A program made the position numbers and the translations under genes. Under the pieces are notes generated by a model, which searched no databases, was not told the origin of the DNA, and was given only the letters and a program-made list of their open reading frames with translations. This document shows positions 9,142 through 17,174 of a DNA stretch of 64,000 bases, piece by piece (within the stretch, counting starts at the first letter, position 1; each line of letters opens with the position of its first letter). The DNA is from Dyella lipolytica (GTDB taxonomy: Bacteria > Pseudomonadota > Gammaproteobacteria > Xanthomonadales > Rhodanobacteraceae), in contig NZ_BSNQ01000005.1 in the NCBI RefSeq assembly GCF_030160075.1, forward strand, positions 1 through 64,000, in the 5' to 3' direction.

Positions 9142-10992
9142 TTAGAAGCCGAACTTCACTCCCAGGTTGATGCTGTTGTAGCGCTGACTGTTGTCGGCGA
9201 AGTGACCGTTGTAAGCGATCCAGCCCGAAACGTTAGGCATGATCTGCGCCATCACGCCCGCATTGGCCGATCCCCAATTCTTGTCGGGCGTAAAGCCTGC
9301 CATCTCGAAGCTGCCATTCATGCTGTTGAGACCCGCCGTCACCATGTCCGTGCTGGCACGACTATCGTGGTTCCAGCCCAGCTCGGCATACGGTGACAGA
9401 TCCATATCGTGGAACTGCCAATGCCCCTGCAGGCGCCAGCCCAGCGTGCTGATCAAAGCGTTGCGCTCCTGCCGGCCGAACCACATGGCCGTCGCATCGT
9501 TACCGCTTTCGCTGTAGCCGTTGATTTTGATGTTCTGATATTCGAAGTTCGCAAACGGACCGGTCTTGAAGCCGCCGACATCGAACAAGTAGCCGCCATG
9601 CAGACCCATGCCCAGGTATGAACCATCGGTCTTGCCGCTTTCATGGGTGCGATAGTTGCCGACCTGAAACACGCGATTGATGTCGGTATAGCTAGCCTGG
9701 CCGAAATCGCCATAGGTACCCACGTAGGCGCCACCCGAATGCCAAGTGAGGTAACCCAGGCCGCTGATGGCCTGCAAATCGTAGCCGCCACCGCCGCTGA
9801 CATCGGCATAGTGCTCGCCGATACCCAGCGCGACACCTGCCGAAATGCTGTCGCTGGCGCGTACGTCCGCACCCACGGTCAGGTCGACATTGTTGCTGGT
9901 GGTCTTGGGTGCACCTGCGCTCTGGTCGAACTGTTGATTGGAGTAGTTGATGCTGGCAAAGGCGCGTGTATCGCTACCCAAATTGTCCGCCATCATCTGG
10001 TTGCGCACGGCGGCGGTCTGCGTGGTGACGGCAGCAAGTGGCGCTTCTTGCAACAGCGAAATCTGCTGGGGAGCCGCCAATTCCGACAGCACCACTTGCG
10101 CGAGCATCTTGTCCGCTCCCGTGGTGGGATGTACGCCGTCAGCGAACAGGTAGCTGTAATTGGTGCCTGGCGCATAGGTGTATGGCAGACCCGAACCCTG
10201 CGGGCCGCAAAGTACCGAGCTGGAACCCGCGCCGCACGCCGGTGTGGTGACATTGGTGAAGCCGTAGGCACCTGGATTGGCGATGACTTGGCTGAGCAAT
10301 GCAAACGCATTGACCGGGATGATGCCTTTGCCCAGCTGCCCGATGCCGGCATTGAGCTGACCGTTGTAGATCGCGCTGAGCGTCGTTAGCGAGGAGGCCG
10401 CCGAAGCGCCGGCCGCGGTAGCCTCGGGCGTCAGGCCAATGTTGGGTAGATTGAACACCAGGATGTTCCTGGCACCCGCACCCTGCAATTCGCCCAGCAG
10501 TTTCACTTCTTGCTGTGCGGCCGCGACGATCTGCGCCTGCGCGGTGGCTGGCGTGGTCGTCGCGTAGAAAATGTCATTCGCGCCGCCCCACATCGTGTAC
10601 AGCGCGTGGCTGTCCAGGGTGGGATGGCTGCTCAGATACGTGTTTATCTGGCTGGTGATCGTGGGCACGCCGGCCGGTGTGCCGGGCGAGTTGTTGAAGA
10701 TGCCGGCGCCACCCCAGGCGAAGTCGTTGCCGCCGGTGAGCGAGGCCGTCAGCGGATGGCCGAGTGCGGCGGCAACGTTCTGCACCACCACGGCGCCAGG
10801 ATTGGTCGTGAACTCCTGTGGCGGCTGGAAGCTCGGGTCGATGGACAGCGAAAGGTTGCCCGCGTCGCTCAAGCTGTCGCCGAACGTGATGACATTGCTG
10901 AAAGTCGGAGTGGGATTGCCAGTGGCATGGGCGGCGCCAATGAGGCCGAGGGCCAGCGCAACAGCGCCGGCAATCTTGCGCGGGTGAAACAT
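9142..10992 (-). CDS. GDSL-family autotransporter esterase/lipase (EstA-like)
   Basis: A 616-residue type Va autotransporter. A signal peptide (residues 1-23, ending AHA) leads into an SGNH/GDSL hydrolase: block I FGDSLSDAGN with Ser40, block II/III GGNDFAWGG and GGANDIFY with Asn139, and block V DGVHPT with Asp285 and His288. From about residue 340 the sequence alternates hydrophobic and polar residues and ends in aromatic Phe (GVKFGF), the signature of a C-terminal beta-barrel recognised by BAM. Relatives (EstA of Pseudomonas) are displayed on the outer membrane and hydrolyse short-chain esters or lipids. Monocistronic by spacing; minus-strand transcription ends at the terminator shared with the lipoprotein gene. 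Confidence 0.92.
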   Translation of the reverse strand: MFHPRKIAGAVALALGLIGAAHATGNPTPTFSNVITFGDSLSDAGNLSLSIDPSFQPPQEFTTNPGAVVVQNVAAALGHPLTASLTGGNDFAWGGAGIFNNSPGTPAGVPTITSQINTYLSSHPTLDSHALYTMWGGANDIFYATTTPATAQAQIVAAAQQEVKLLGELQGAGARNILVFNLPNIGLTPEATAAGASAASSLTTLSAIYNGQLNAGIGQLGKGIIPVNAFALLSQVIANPGAYGFTNVTTPACGAGSSSVLCGPQGSGLPYTYAPGTNYSYLFADGVHPTTGADKMLAQVVLSELAAPQQISLLQEAPLAAVTTQTAAVRNQMMADNLGSDTRAFASINYSNQQFDQSAGAPKTTSNNVDLTVGADVRASDSISAGVALGIGEHYADVSGGGGYDLQAISGLGYLTWHSGGAYVGTYGDFGQASYTDINRVFQVGNYRTHESGKTDGSYLGMGLHGGYLFDVGGFKTGPFANFEYQNIKINGYSESGNDATAMWFGRQERNALISTLGWRLQGHWQFHDMDLSPYAELGWNHDSRASTDMVTAGLNSMNGSFEMAGFTPDKNWGSANAGVMAQIMPNVSGWIAYNGHFADNSQRYNSINLGVKFGF

Positions 10993-11087
10993 GAGTTCCT
11001 GCTCCTGCGTTTGTTATAGGGAAGTTACGTTAATGCATGCCATACGTCAGCGCATGCTGCGCTGCAAGCAAACGTCGTCATGGGGTC

Positions 11088-11117
11088 GTGAGAACGTGCC
11101 GGGCTGCACGTTCTCAC
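11088..11117. repeat. Perfect 12-base inverted repeat (hairpin)
   Basis: GTGAGAACGTGC at 11088-11099 and its exact complement at 11106-11117 enclose a six-base loop. No T run follows on either strand. It lies between the tex stop and the esterase start, in the direction of both genes, so it may act in transcript ends or processing. Confidence 0.6.
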
Positions 11118-11133
11118 CTTGCCTGGCCTTCAA

Positions 11134-11155
11134 ATCAAGCACGTCGGTGCTTGAT
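11134..11155 (-). terminator. Possible tex terminator hairpin
   Basis: ATCAAGCAC and GTGCTTGAT pair perfectly around a tetraloop, 10 bases after the tex stop on the minus strand. Only a short T-rich stretch (TTTG) follows, so termination efficiency is uncertain. Confidence 0.5.
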
Positions 11156-11165
11156 CCCTAACAGT

Positions 11166-13496
11166 TCAACGCTTCAGGGCACGCGTGAAGGCATCTGCAA
11201 ACGCACTGTTGCCGGGCGCCGCAGAGGGTTTCGCCGGCGCGGCAGCGCCCGGGCGAGGGCTGCGATTGTCACGCGAGCCAGGGCGCGATTCTTTGCCGCT
11301 GACGGGTCGTCCGCTGCGAGCCTGACCCGGCTCGTCGTCCAGGCGCATGGAAAGGCCGATGCGCTGGCGCGGAATGTCCACCTCCATCACCTTCACCTTG
11401 ACGATATCGCCAGCTTTCACGGCGTCGCGCGGATCCTTTACGAAGCTGTGCGACAGCGCGGAGACGTGCACCAATCCATCCTGGTGCACGCCAATGTCGA
11501 CGAAGGCGCCAAACGCAGCCACGTTGGTGACGCGGCCTTCAAGAATCATTCCGGGCTTGAGATCTTTCAGATCCTCCACCCCTTCGGCAAAGCTCGGCGC
11601 GACGAACTCGGGTCGCGGATCGCGGCCCGGCTTTTCCAGCTCCTTGAGAATGTCGCGCACGGTCGGCACGCCGAAGCGCTCGTCGGTGTACTGCTCTGGC
11701 TTCAAGCCACGCAGGAAACTGGTGTCGCCGATGATGCTTTTCACCTCGCGACCGCATTGGGCAATGATGCGCTCGATGACCGGATAAGCTTCCGGATGCA
11801 CGGCGCTCGCGTCCAAGGGATTGTCGCCGCTGGGTACGCGCAAAAAGCCTGCGCATTGCTCAAATGCCTTGTCGCCTAAACGCGGCACCTTGAGCAATGC
11901 TTTGCGATTGGCGAATGGACCGTTGGCGTCGCGGTGCTTTACCACGTTCTCAGCGACGCTGGCGGACAAACCCGCCACGCGCGAAAGCAGCGCGGCCGAC
12001 GCTGTGTTCACGTCGACGCCAACGGCGTTCACGCAGTCCTCCACCTTCGCGTCGAGTGCGCGCGCAAGCTTTACCTGATTCACGTCGTGCTGATATTGGC
12101 CTACGCCGATGGCCTTTGGTTCAATCTTTACCAGCTCAGCGAGCGGATCTTGCAAACGGCGAGCGATGGATACGGCACCGCGCAAGCTCACGTCGAGATC
12201 GGGAAATTCTTTGGCGGCCGCTTCGGACGCGGAATACACCGACGCGCCTGCTTCGCTCACTACGATCTTGGAAAGCTTGAGTTCGGCGTGCTTCTTCATC
12301 AGCTCACCGGCCAGCTTGTCGGTCTCGCGCGAAGCCGTGCCGTTGCCGATCGCAATCAGGTTTACGCCGTGCTGCTTGCTCAGCACAGCAAGGCGAGCGA
12401 GCGATTGATCCCACTGCTTGCGCGGTTCATGTGGATAGATGGTGTCGGTGGCCAACAGTTTGCCAGTGGAATCGACCACCGCCACCTTCACGCCGGTACG
12501 GATGCCGGGGTCCAGGCCCATCACTGTCTTCGCGCCGGCCGGTGCGGCCAGCATCAGGTCCTTGAGGTTGTCGCCGAATACACGAATGGCTTCGTCCTCG
12601 GCGCCCTCGCGCACGCGACCGAACAAATCCAGCGTCAGATGCAGGTGCAGTTTCACGCGCCAGGTCATGCGTACCGTTTCGCGCAGCCACGCATCCGCGG
12701 CGCGGCCGCGATCGATGATGTCGGCGTGCACCGCGACGCGACCTTCGCCTTCGAGATGACCCTGCTCGGCCTCTGTTGAAGGTGCAAGCTCGAGTTCGAT
12801 CACACCTTCGTTGCGCGCGCGCATCAGGGCAAGCAAGCGATGCGATGGAATTTTGCCGATCGCTTCCATGTGGTCGAAGTAGTCGCGGAACTTCGCGCCC
12901 TCCTGTTCCTTGCCTTCGACCAGCTTGGCGCGGATCTGACCCTTGTCCCATAACCAGTCGCGCAATTCGCCGACCAGCCCCGCGTCTTCGGCGATGCTTT
13001 CCATCAGGATCGCGCGTGCGCCATCGAGCGCGGCGCGTACGTCAGGTACGCCTTTTTCGACATCGACGAACGATTCGGCGAAGGCGTCGGGTGATTGTGT
13101 GGGATCTTCGCGCAAGCCAGTGGCAAGGGGTTCAAGACCCGCCTCACGTGCGATCTGCGCCTTGGTGCGCCGTTTGGGCTTATACGGCAGGTACAGGTCT
13201 TCCAGTCGCGCCTTCGTGTCGGCGGCGAGAATGTCGCCCTTCAATGCATCGGTGAGTTTGCCTTGTTCCTCGATGCTGGCGAGGATCGCATCGCGTCGCT
13301 CTTCCAGCTCGCGCAGATAGCGTAGACGTTCCTCAAGCAATCGCAGTTGCGTGTCGTCGAGACCGCCGGTGGCTTCTTTGCGATAGCGCGCGATGAACGG
13401 CACGGTAGCGCCGCCATCGAGCAGTTCCACTGCAGCGCGTACTTGTTCCGGTTTGGCGACGATGTCCTGGGCAATGCGTTGTTCGATGCTGAGCAT
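11166..13496 (-). CDS. tex: Tex family RNA-binding transcription accessory protein
   Basis: A 776-residue protein with the full Tex layout: an N-terminal helical domain ([26 protein letters not shown]), a YqgF/RNase H-like fold containing [17 protein letters not shown] (about 325-345), a helix-hairpin-helix region ([16 protein letters not shown]), and an S1 RNA-binding domain near residues 650-720 ([24 protein letters not shown]). A basic, Pro/Ala-rich tail of about 50 residues follows. Tex binds nucleic acids and influences transcription and, in several pathogens, toxin gene expression. The length matches family members. The gene stands alone; it is not part of an evident operon. Confidence 0.96.
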   Translation of the reverse strand: MLSIEQRIAQDIVAKPEQVRAAVELLDGGATVPFIARYRKEATGGLDDTQLRLLEERLRYLRELEERRDAILASIEEQGKLTDALKGDILAADTKARLEDLYLPYKPKRRTKAQIAREAGLEPLATGLREDPTQSPDAFAESFVDVEKGVPDVRAALDGARAILMESIAEDAGLVGELRDWLWDKGQIRAKLVEGKEQEGAKFRDYFDHMEAIGKIPSHRLLALMRARNEGVIELELAPSTEAEQGHLEGEGRVAVHADIIDRGRAADAWLRETVRMTWRVKLHLHLTLDLFGRVREGAEDEAIRVFGDNLKDLMLAAPAGAKTVMGLDPGIRTGVKVAVVDSTGKLLATDTIYPHEPRKQWDQSLARLAVLSKQHGVNLIAIGNGTASRETDKLAGELMKKHAELKLSKIVVSEAGASVYSASEAAAKEFPDLDVSLRGAVSIARRLQDPLAELVKIEPKAIGVGQYQHDVNQVKLARALDAKVEDCVNAVGVDVNTASAALLSRVAGLSASVAENVVKHRDANGPFANRKALLKVPRLGDKAFEQCAGFLRVPSGDNPLDASAVHPEAYPVIERIIAQCGREVKSIIGDTSFLRGLKPEQYTDERFGVPTVRDILKELEKPGRDPRPEFVAPSFAEGVEDLKDLKPGMILEGRVTNVAAFGAFVDIGVHQDGLVHVSALSHSFVKDPRDAVKAGDIVKVKVMEVDIPRQRIGLSMRLDDEPGQARSGRPVSGKESRPGSRDNRSPRPGAAAPAKPSAAPGNSAFADAFTRALKR

Positions 13497-13662
13497 GAGA
13501 CTGAAAGAATTCCTTGGTTTTCGTGTTGCGGTGATTCAGGCGACTTCAGTTCGCCATGATATCAAGCGGCGTGCGATGGTCGCGCTAAATGGCGTCAATA
13601 CGCAGGCATGGCGAAAGAGGCGGCGCAAACCCACAGGGGCGCACCATCCGTTTTTGGACCGA

Positions 13663-14427
13663 TCAAGCGTTGAAGCTGCCGTGGTCGCTGCTAGATTGCG
13701 GTCGTTGTGGCGGCTGTTCCTGCGCGCTGCCATTGAGCACCAACGTGCTGGCCATCAGATCGTGCAGACCTTGCTTGCGCTGCGTCCACGCCACGGCGAT
13801 GTAGCAGACGAAGGGAATCAGTGCGATCACCAGTGTCGTCAACCGGACCGCATTGCGCACGGCTGAACGTCCCAGTGTGATGCGCTGACCGTTCATGTCG
13901 GTAACGCGTAGGCGCAGAGCCAGCTTGCCTGGTGTCGCCTGCCACTTCGAACTTTCACACAGCGCGTAGTAGACAAAGCCGATAACGACCGATGCGACGG
14001 ACGAACTCTCCGTCGCGGCTGCATATTCGCGAAGCGCGGCACTCATGTCCCCGTTGCCCTGCATTTGCTCAAGCAGATGCTTGTAGGCTTCCATGCCGCC
14101 GAGCAGGTACATAACGATCATCGACGGGATCGTCAGAATGATCAGGTCGATGATCCATGCACCGAAGCGTTGCCAGAAACCTGCGTAGTCGATGCGCGTC
14201 GCGCTTGCAGGCTGCTGCAGCGGCGGTGGCGGCGCGTACATACTGGGTGTCGGTGCGGCGGCGGGTGTCTCTTGGGGAAACAGGACCGATAGCGGCTGCC
14301 AGTCTGCGAGACCGTCGTACCAGCCGAGGTCGTCGCGGCCCAGTTGACCGCTGCGCAGCCACTCCCGCACCTGTTTTTCCTGATAGGGGCCGTGGCGTTC
14401 GCCCTGTCGACCGATCCAGACTTCCAT
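13663..14427 (-). CDS. GYF_2 and RDD domain membrane protein
   Basis: A 254-residue protein in two parts. Residues 1-55 form a GYF_2-type module (WIGRQGERHGPYQEKQVREWL, then GWYDGLADWQPL). After a Pro-rich linker, residues of about 85-240 make an RDD family membrane domain: FWQRFGAWIIDLIIL holds the first Arg/Asp-Asp pattern and SKWQATPGKLALRLRVTD the second conserved stretch. Three to four membrane helices are visible. RDD proteins are proposed to be transport-related in some cases, but no substrate can be assigned. It is 71 bases downstream of mnmG on the same strand. Confidence 0.85.
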   Translation of the reverse strand: MEVWIGRQGERHGPYQEKQVREWLRSGQLGRDDLGWYDGLADWQPLSVLFPQETPAAAPTPSMYAPPPPLQQPASATRIDYAGFWQRFGAWIIDLIILTIPSMIVMYLLGGMEAYKHLLEQMQGNGDMSAALREYAAATESSSVASVVIGFVYYALCESSKWQATPGKLALRLRVTDMNGQRITLGRSAVRNAVRLTTLVIALIPFVCYIAVAWTQRKQGLHDLMASTLVLNGSAQEQPPQRPQSSSDHGSFNA

Positions 14428-14498
14428 CGCCTATTCCTCGCTAAGCAGAAGCGCATGATGCCATGCGCCTGCGAGGTATTGGACACGAGGGTCTGCCC

Positions 14499-16376
14499 TT
14501 AAGCGGCGTTGCGTCGCTTCAGGTGGACGAGCAACAAGGAAATCGCCGCTGGCGTCACACCGCTGATGCGTGCCGCCTGGCCGATGGTCGCCGGCAGGCT
14601 GCGCTTGAGCTTCAGCAGTACTTCGGCGGAAAGGCCGCGTACCTTGTCGTAGTCGAAGCCGGTGGGAATCGCCGTACTTTCGTGACGCCGCTGGCGCTCG
14701 ATCTCATCGCGCTGGCGCTCGAGATAACCGGCGTACTTGGTCTGCACCTCGACCTGGGCGGCCACGTCTTCGTGCGCAACCGCGGGCCCGAGTTCGGTCA
14801 CGCTAGTCAGCTTGGCGTAATTGAGTTCGGGGCGGCGCAACAGATCCAGTGCGTTGGTTTCGCGGCTCACTGCCACGCCGAGCTGGCGTTCGATGGCCGC
14901 ACCCAGTGCGTTGTTCGGGGCAGCCCACAGTGCGCCCAGGCGCTGAAGCTCTTGTTCGACGGCGTCGCGCTTGGCGCGCAGCGCGTCGAAACGTGCTTGC
15001 GGTACGACACCCAGGGCGTGGCCGGTTTCGGTCAATCGCAGGTCGGCATTGTCTTCGCGCAGATGCAGCCGGTATTCGGCGCGCGAGGTAAACATGCGGT
15101 AGGGCTCGATGGTGCCGTTGCTGGTCAGGTCATCGATCAGCACGCCGATATAAGCCTCATCGCGACGCGGGTACCACGGTGCCTTGCCCTGCGTCGCCAG
15201 CGCGGCGTTCAGCCCCGCGATCAGGCCCTGCGCCGCGGCTTCTTCATAGCCGGTCGTGCCGTTGATCTGGCCGGCGAAGTACAGGCCGGGAATGTTCTTG
15301 GTTTCCAGCCACGGATGCAGGCCGCGCGGATCGAAATAGTCGTATTCGATCGCGTAGCCGGGTCGCGTGATATGCGCGCGCTCGAAACCCTTGATCGAAT
15401 GGACCAGTTCCAGCTGCACGTCGAACGGCAGCGAGGTGGAGATGCCGTTGGGGTAGATCTCGAAGCTGTCCAGCCCCTCCGGCTCGATAAAGATCTGATG
15501 CGAGCCCTTGTCGGCAAAGCGCACCACTTTGTCCTCGATCGAGGGGCAATAGCGCGGCCCGATGCCCTCGATCTGGCCGGTATAGAGCGGCGAGCGGTCC
15601 AGGGCACCGCGGATGATCTCGTGGGTGCGTTCGCTGGTCTGGGTGATCCAGCAGCTGACCTGGCGCGGATGGTCCTCGCGCGAGCCCAGGTAGGAGAACA
15701 CCGGCGTCGGATCGTCGCCCGGCTGTTCGTCCAGATGGCTGAAGTCGATGCTGCGCAGGTCGATTCGCGGGGGCGTGCCAGTCTTCAGTCGGTCCGCCGC
15801 CACCGGCAGCTCGCGCAGACGCTGCGCCAGGGTGGTGGCGGGCGGGTCGCCCGCGCGGCCGCCGGCATATTGAGCGGGGCCGATGTGGATCTTGCCGGCC
15901 AAAAAGGTGCCCGCCGTGAGCACAATGGACCTAGCGCGGAAAGAAAGGCCCATTTGCGTCACTACGCCGGTGACGCGGCCTTGCTCGATCAGCAAATCGT
16001 CCACCGCTTGCTGGAACAGGTCCAGATGGGGCTGGGTCTCCACCATTCGACGGATCGCTGCCTTGTAGAGCACCCGATCTGCCTGGCAGCGGGTGGCGCG
16101 CACTGCGGGGCCCTTGGACGCGTTCAGCGTGCGCCATTGGATACCCGCGCGATCGGCCGCCTGGGCCATAGCGCCGCCCAAAGCATCGATTTCCTTGACC
16201 AGATGGCCCTTGCCGATGCCGCCGATGGCCGGATTGCAGCTCATCTGGCCGATCGTCTCGATGTTGTGGCTCAGCAGCAGCGTGCGCGCTCCGCACCGTG
16301 CCGCGGCAAGCGCAGCCTCAGTGCCGGCGTGGCCGCCGCCGATCACGATCACATCGTAGGAGGTTGGATGCAGCAT
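14499..16376 (-). CDS. mnmG: tRNA uridine-5-carboxymethylaminomethyl modification enzyme MnmG
   Basis: MnmG (GidA), 625 residues, works with MnmE to install the carboxymethylaminomethyl group at U34 of several tRNAs, using FAD and a folate one-carbon donor. The FAD-binding motif [15 protein letters not shown] is at the N-terminus, followed by the family signatures [19 protein letters not shown] and [10 protein letters not shown]-type ([15 protein letters not shown]). The C-terminal tail [22 protein letters not shown] is the expected MnmE-contact region. ATG at 16376 is preferred; an in-frame TTG at 16388 would add four residues. No mnmE or rsmG is in the window, unlike the common mnmG-rsmG-parAB order. 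Confidence 0.97.
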   Translation of the reverse strand: MLHPTSYDVIVIGGGHAGTEAALAAARCGARTLLLSHNIETIGQMSCNPAIGGIGKGHLVKEIDALGGAMAQAADRAGIQWRTLNASKGPAVRATRCQADRVLYKAAIRRMVETQPHLDLFQQAVDDLLIEQGRVTGVVTQMGLSFRARSIVLTAGTFLAGKIHIGPAQYAGGRAGDPPATTLAQRLRELPVAADRLKTGTPPRIDLRSIDFSHLDEQPGDDPTPVFSYLGSREDHPRQVSCWITQTSERTHEIIRGALDRSPLYTGQIEGIGPRYCPSIEDKVVRFADKGSHQIFIEPEGLDSFEIYPNGISTSLPFDVQLELVHSIKGFERAHITRPGYAIEYDYFDPRGLHPWLETKNIPGLYFAGQINGTTGYEEAAAQGLIAGLNAALATQGKAPWYPRRDEAYIGVLIDDLTSNGTIEPYRMFTSRAEYRLHLREDNADLRLTETGHALGVVPQARFDALRAKRDAVEQELQRLGALWAAPNNALGAAIERQLGVAVSRETNALDLLRRPELNYAKLTSVTELGPAVAHEDVAAQVEVQTKYAGYLERQRDEIERQRRHESTAIPTGFDYDKVRGLSAEVLLKLKRSLPATIGQAARISGVTPAAISLLLVHLKRRNAA

Positions 16377-16565
16377 CAGGATGGACAAAATCGAGGGTTG
16401 GACAAAGGCTTATGGTAATGCGGTCGGCGCTGTGGGGCATCCCTTACATCAACATGGCATGTTTTCTGCTTTAGAAATCACCGCACTCTCACGGGCAGAT
16501 GCCGCGCGACACGCGCGCTGAGAAAGGACGACAGGGGTCCATTCGCGTACCGGGATAGGAAGCAA

Positions 16566-16598
16566 GACGGCGCCCTTCGGGGCGCCGTCGTTGTTTTT
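16566..16598 (+). terminator. Intrinsic terminator without an assigned upstream gene
   Basis: GACGGCGCCC and GGGCGCCGTC form a ten-base stem closed by a TTCG tetraloop, followed by GTTGTTTTT on the plus strand. No plus-strand coding gene precedes it between here and mnmG, which is transcribed the other way. Confidence 0.8.
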
Positions 16599-16842
16599 GA
16601 TCTCTGTAGAGAGATCTGGCGCCCGGCGGTCTCAGGAACAGGGGGAATCCAGGATGACCGTATTGCCGGGCGCCAGAAACTGGTAATTCATTCGGGTCGC
16701 ACGGCAACTGCCGCACCCCCGTAACGTGGGCTGATCATGGCTCCGAACGCGTGAACACGGGGTGACTGAAACGGAAAAATATGCCGGTAAACGGCAGCTG
16801 CTGACACAAAAGGTCACAGCGTGATTTGGAGCAAAAGTATTG

Positions 16843-16858
16843 TGTGATCTATATCACG
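16843..16858. promoter_or_regulatory. CRP/Clp-like binding site
   Basis: TGTGA-N6-TCACG matches the CRP/FNR-superfamily dyad TGTGA-N6-TCACA in nine of ten positions. It is centred about 61 bases upstream of the ATG of the small gene at 16912. Xanthomonadales encode the CRP-like regulator Clp, which uses a similar site; which protein binds here is inferred. Confidence 0.55.
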
Positions 16859-16911
16859 GACTGGCACGGCTGTTGCAGCACATGGGTGCAGGCAAAAGAA
16901 GAGGACGTGTC

Positions 16912-17097
16912 ATGGACAACAGTAACGACTTCGCACCGGTATACATGCGTCATGACTTGATGATCGAGATCGGTCGCCTCGAAATGGCGATGGATCATCT
17001 CGTCGAGCGTGAACCACAGCAGCAGCAGCAACTGCGTCCGCGCCTCGAGTCGCGCATGACCCATCTGCTTAGCGAACTGGATCATCTTCCGGCTTGA
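16912..17097 (+). CDS. Small hypothetical protein (61 residues)
   Basis: A 61-residue acidic, helical protein with no membrane segment and no cysteine. It has a run of five Gln (EPQQQQQLRPRLESR) and closes with THLLSELDHLPA, suggestive of a short coiled or helical hairpin. ATG at 16912 is chosen because AGAAGAGGAC lies six to ten bases upstream; a longer frame beginning at 16840 lacks a ribosome site and would run through the CRP-like palindrome. Not recognised as any named family. The preceding palindrome suggests control by a CRP-type regulator. A GC-rich hairpin with a TTCG loop follows the stop. Confidence 0.65.
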   Translation: MDNSNDFAPVYMRHDLMIEIGRLEMAMDHLVEREPQQQQQLRPRLESRMTHLLSELDHLPA

Positions 17098-17139
17098 GCG
17101 GTGCCCGCTCATACCACCATTTTTAGAACCGCCCCGTGA

Positions 17140-17161
17140 CGGCGACCCTTCGGGGTCGCCG
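17140..17161. terminator. GC-rich hairpin, possible terminator
   Basis: CGGCGACCC pairs with GGGTCGCCG around a TTCG loop between the convergent small gene and pepN. It lacks a clear T run, so it may be a weak terminator or an mRNA-end stabiliser. Confidence 0.5.
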
Positions 17162-17174
17162 CCAGCGAGAAAGA

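Larger units (their letters stand above)
16389..16911. other. 523-base sparsely coding region
   Basis: Upstream of mnmG and of the small gene at 16912. It contains an intrinsic terminator hairpin at 16566-16598, a short inverted repeat GATCTCT/AGAGATC just after it (about 16600-16617), and a CRP-like palindrome at 16843-16858. A 61-codon minus-strand frame (16632-16817) exists but has a composition unlike the neighbouring proteins and no clear ribosome site. The stretch 16389-16565 ends in a terminator yet holds no gene, which leaves room for an unannotated RNA. Confidence 0.5.

Noticed and set aside
14463-16418. 651-codon plus-strand frame opposite mnmG
   Set aside because: Antisense shadow; its product has no domain and its reverse is highly conserved MnmG.
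16632-16817. 61-codon minus-strand frame upstream of the orphan terminator
   Set aside because: Composition is unlike neighbouring proteins and no Shine-Dalgarno is seen; kept only as part of the intergenic description.
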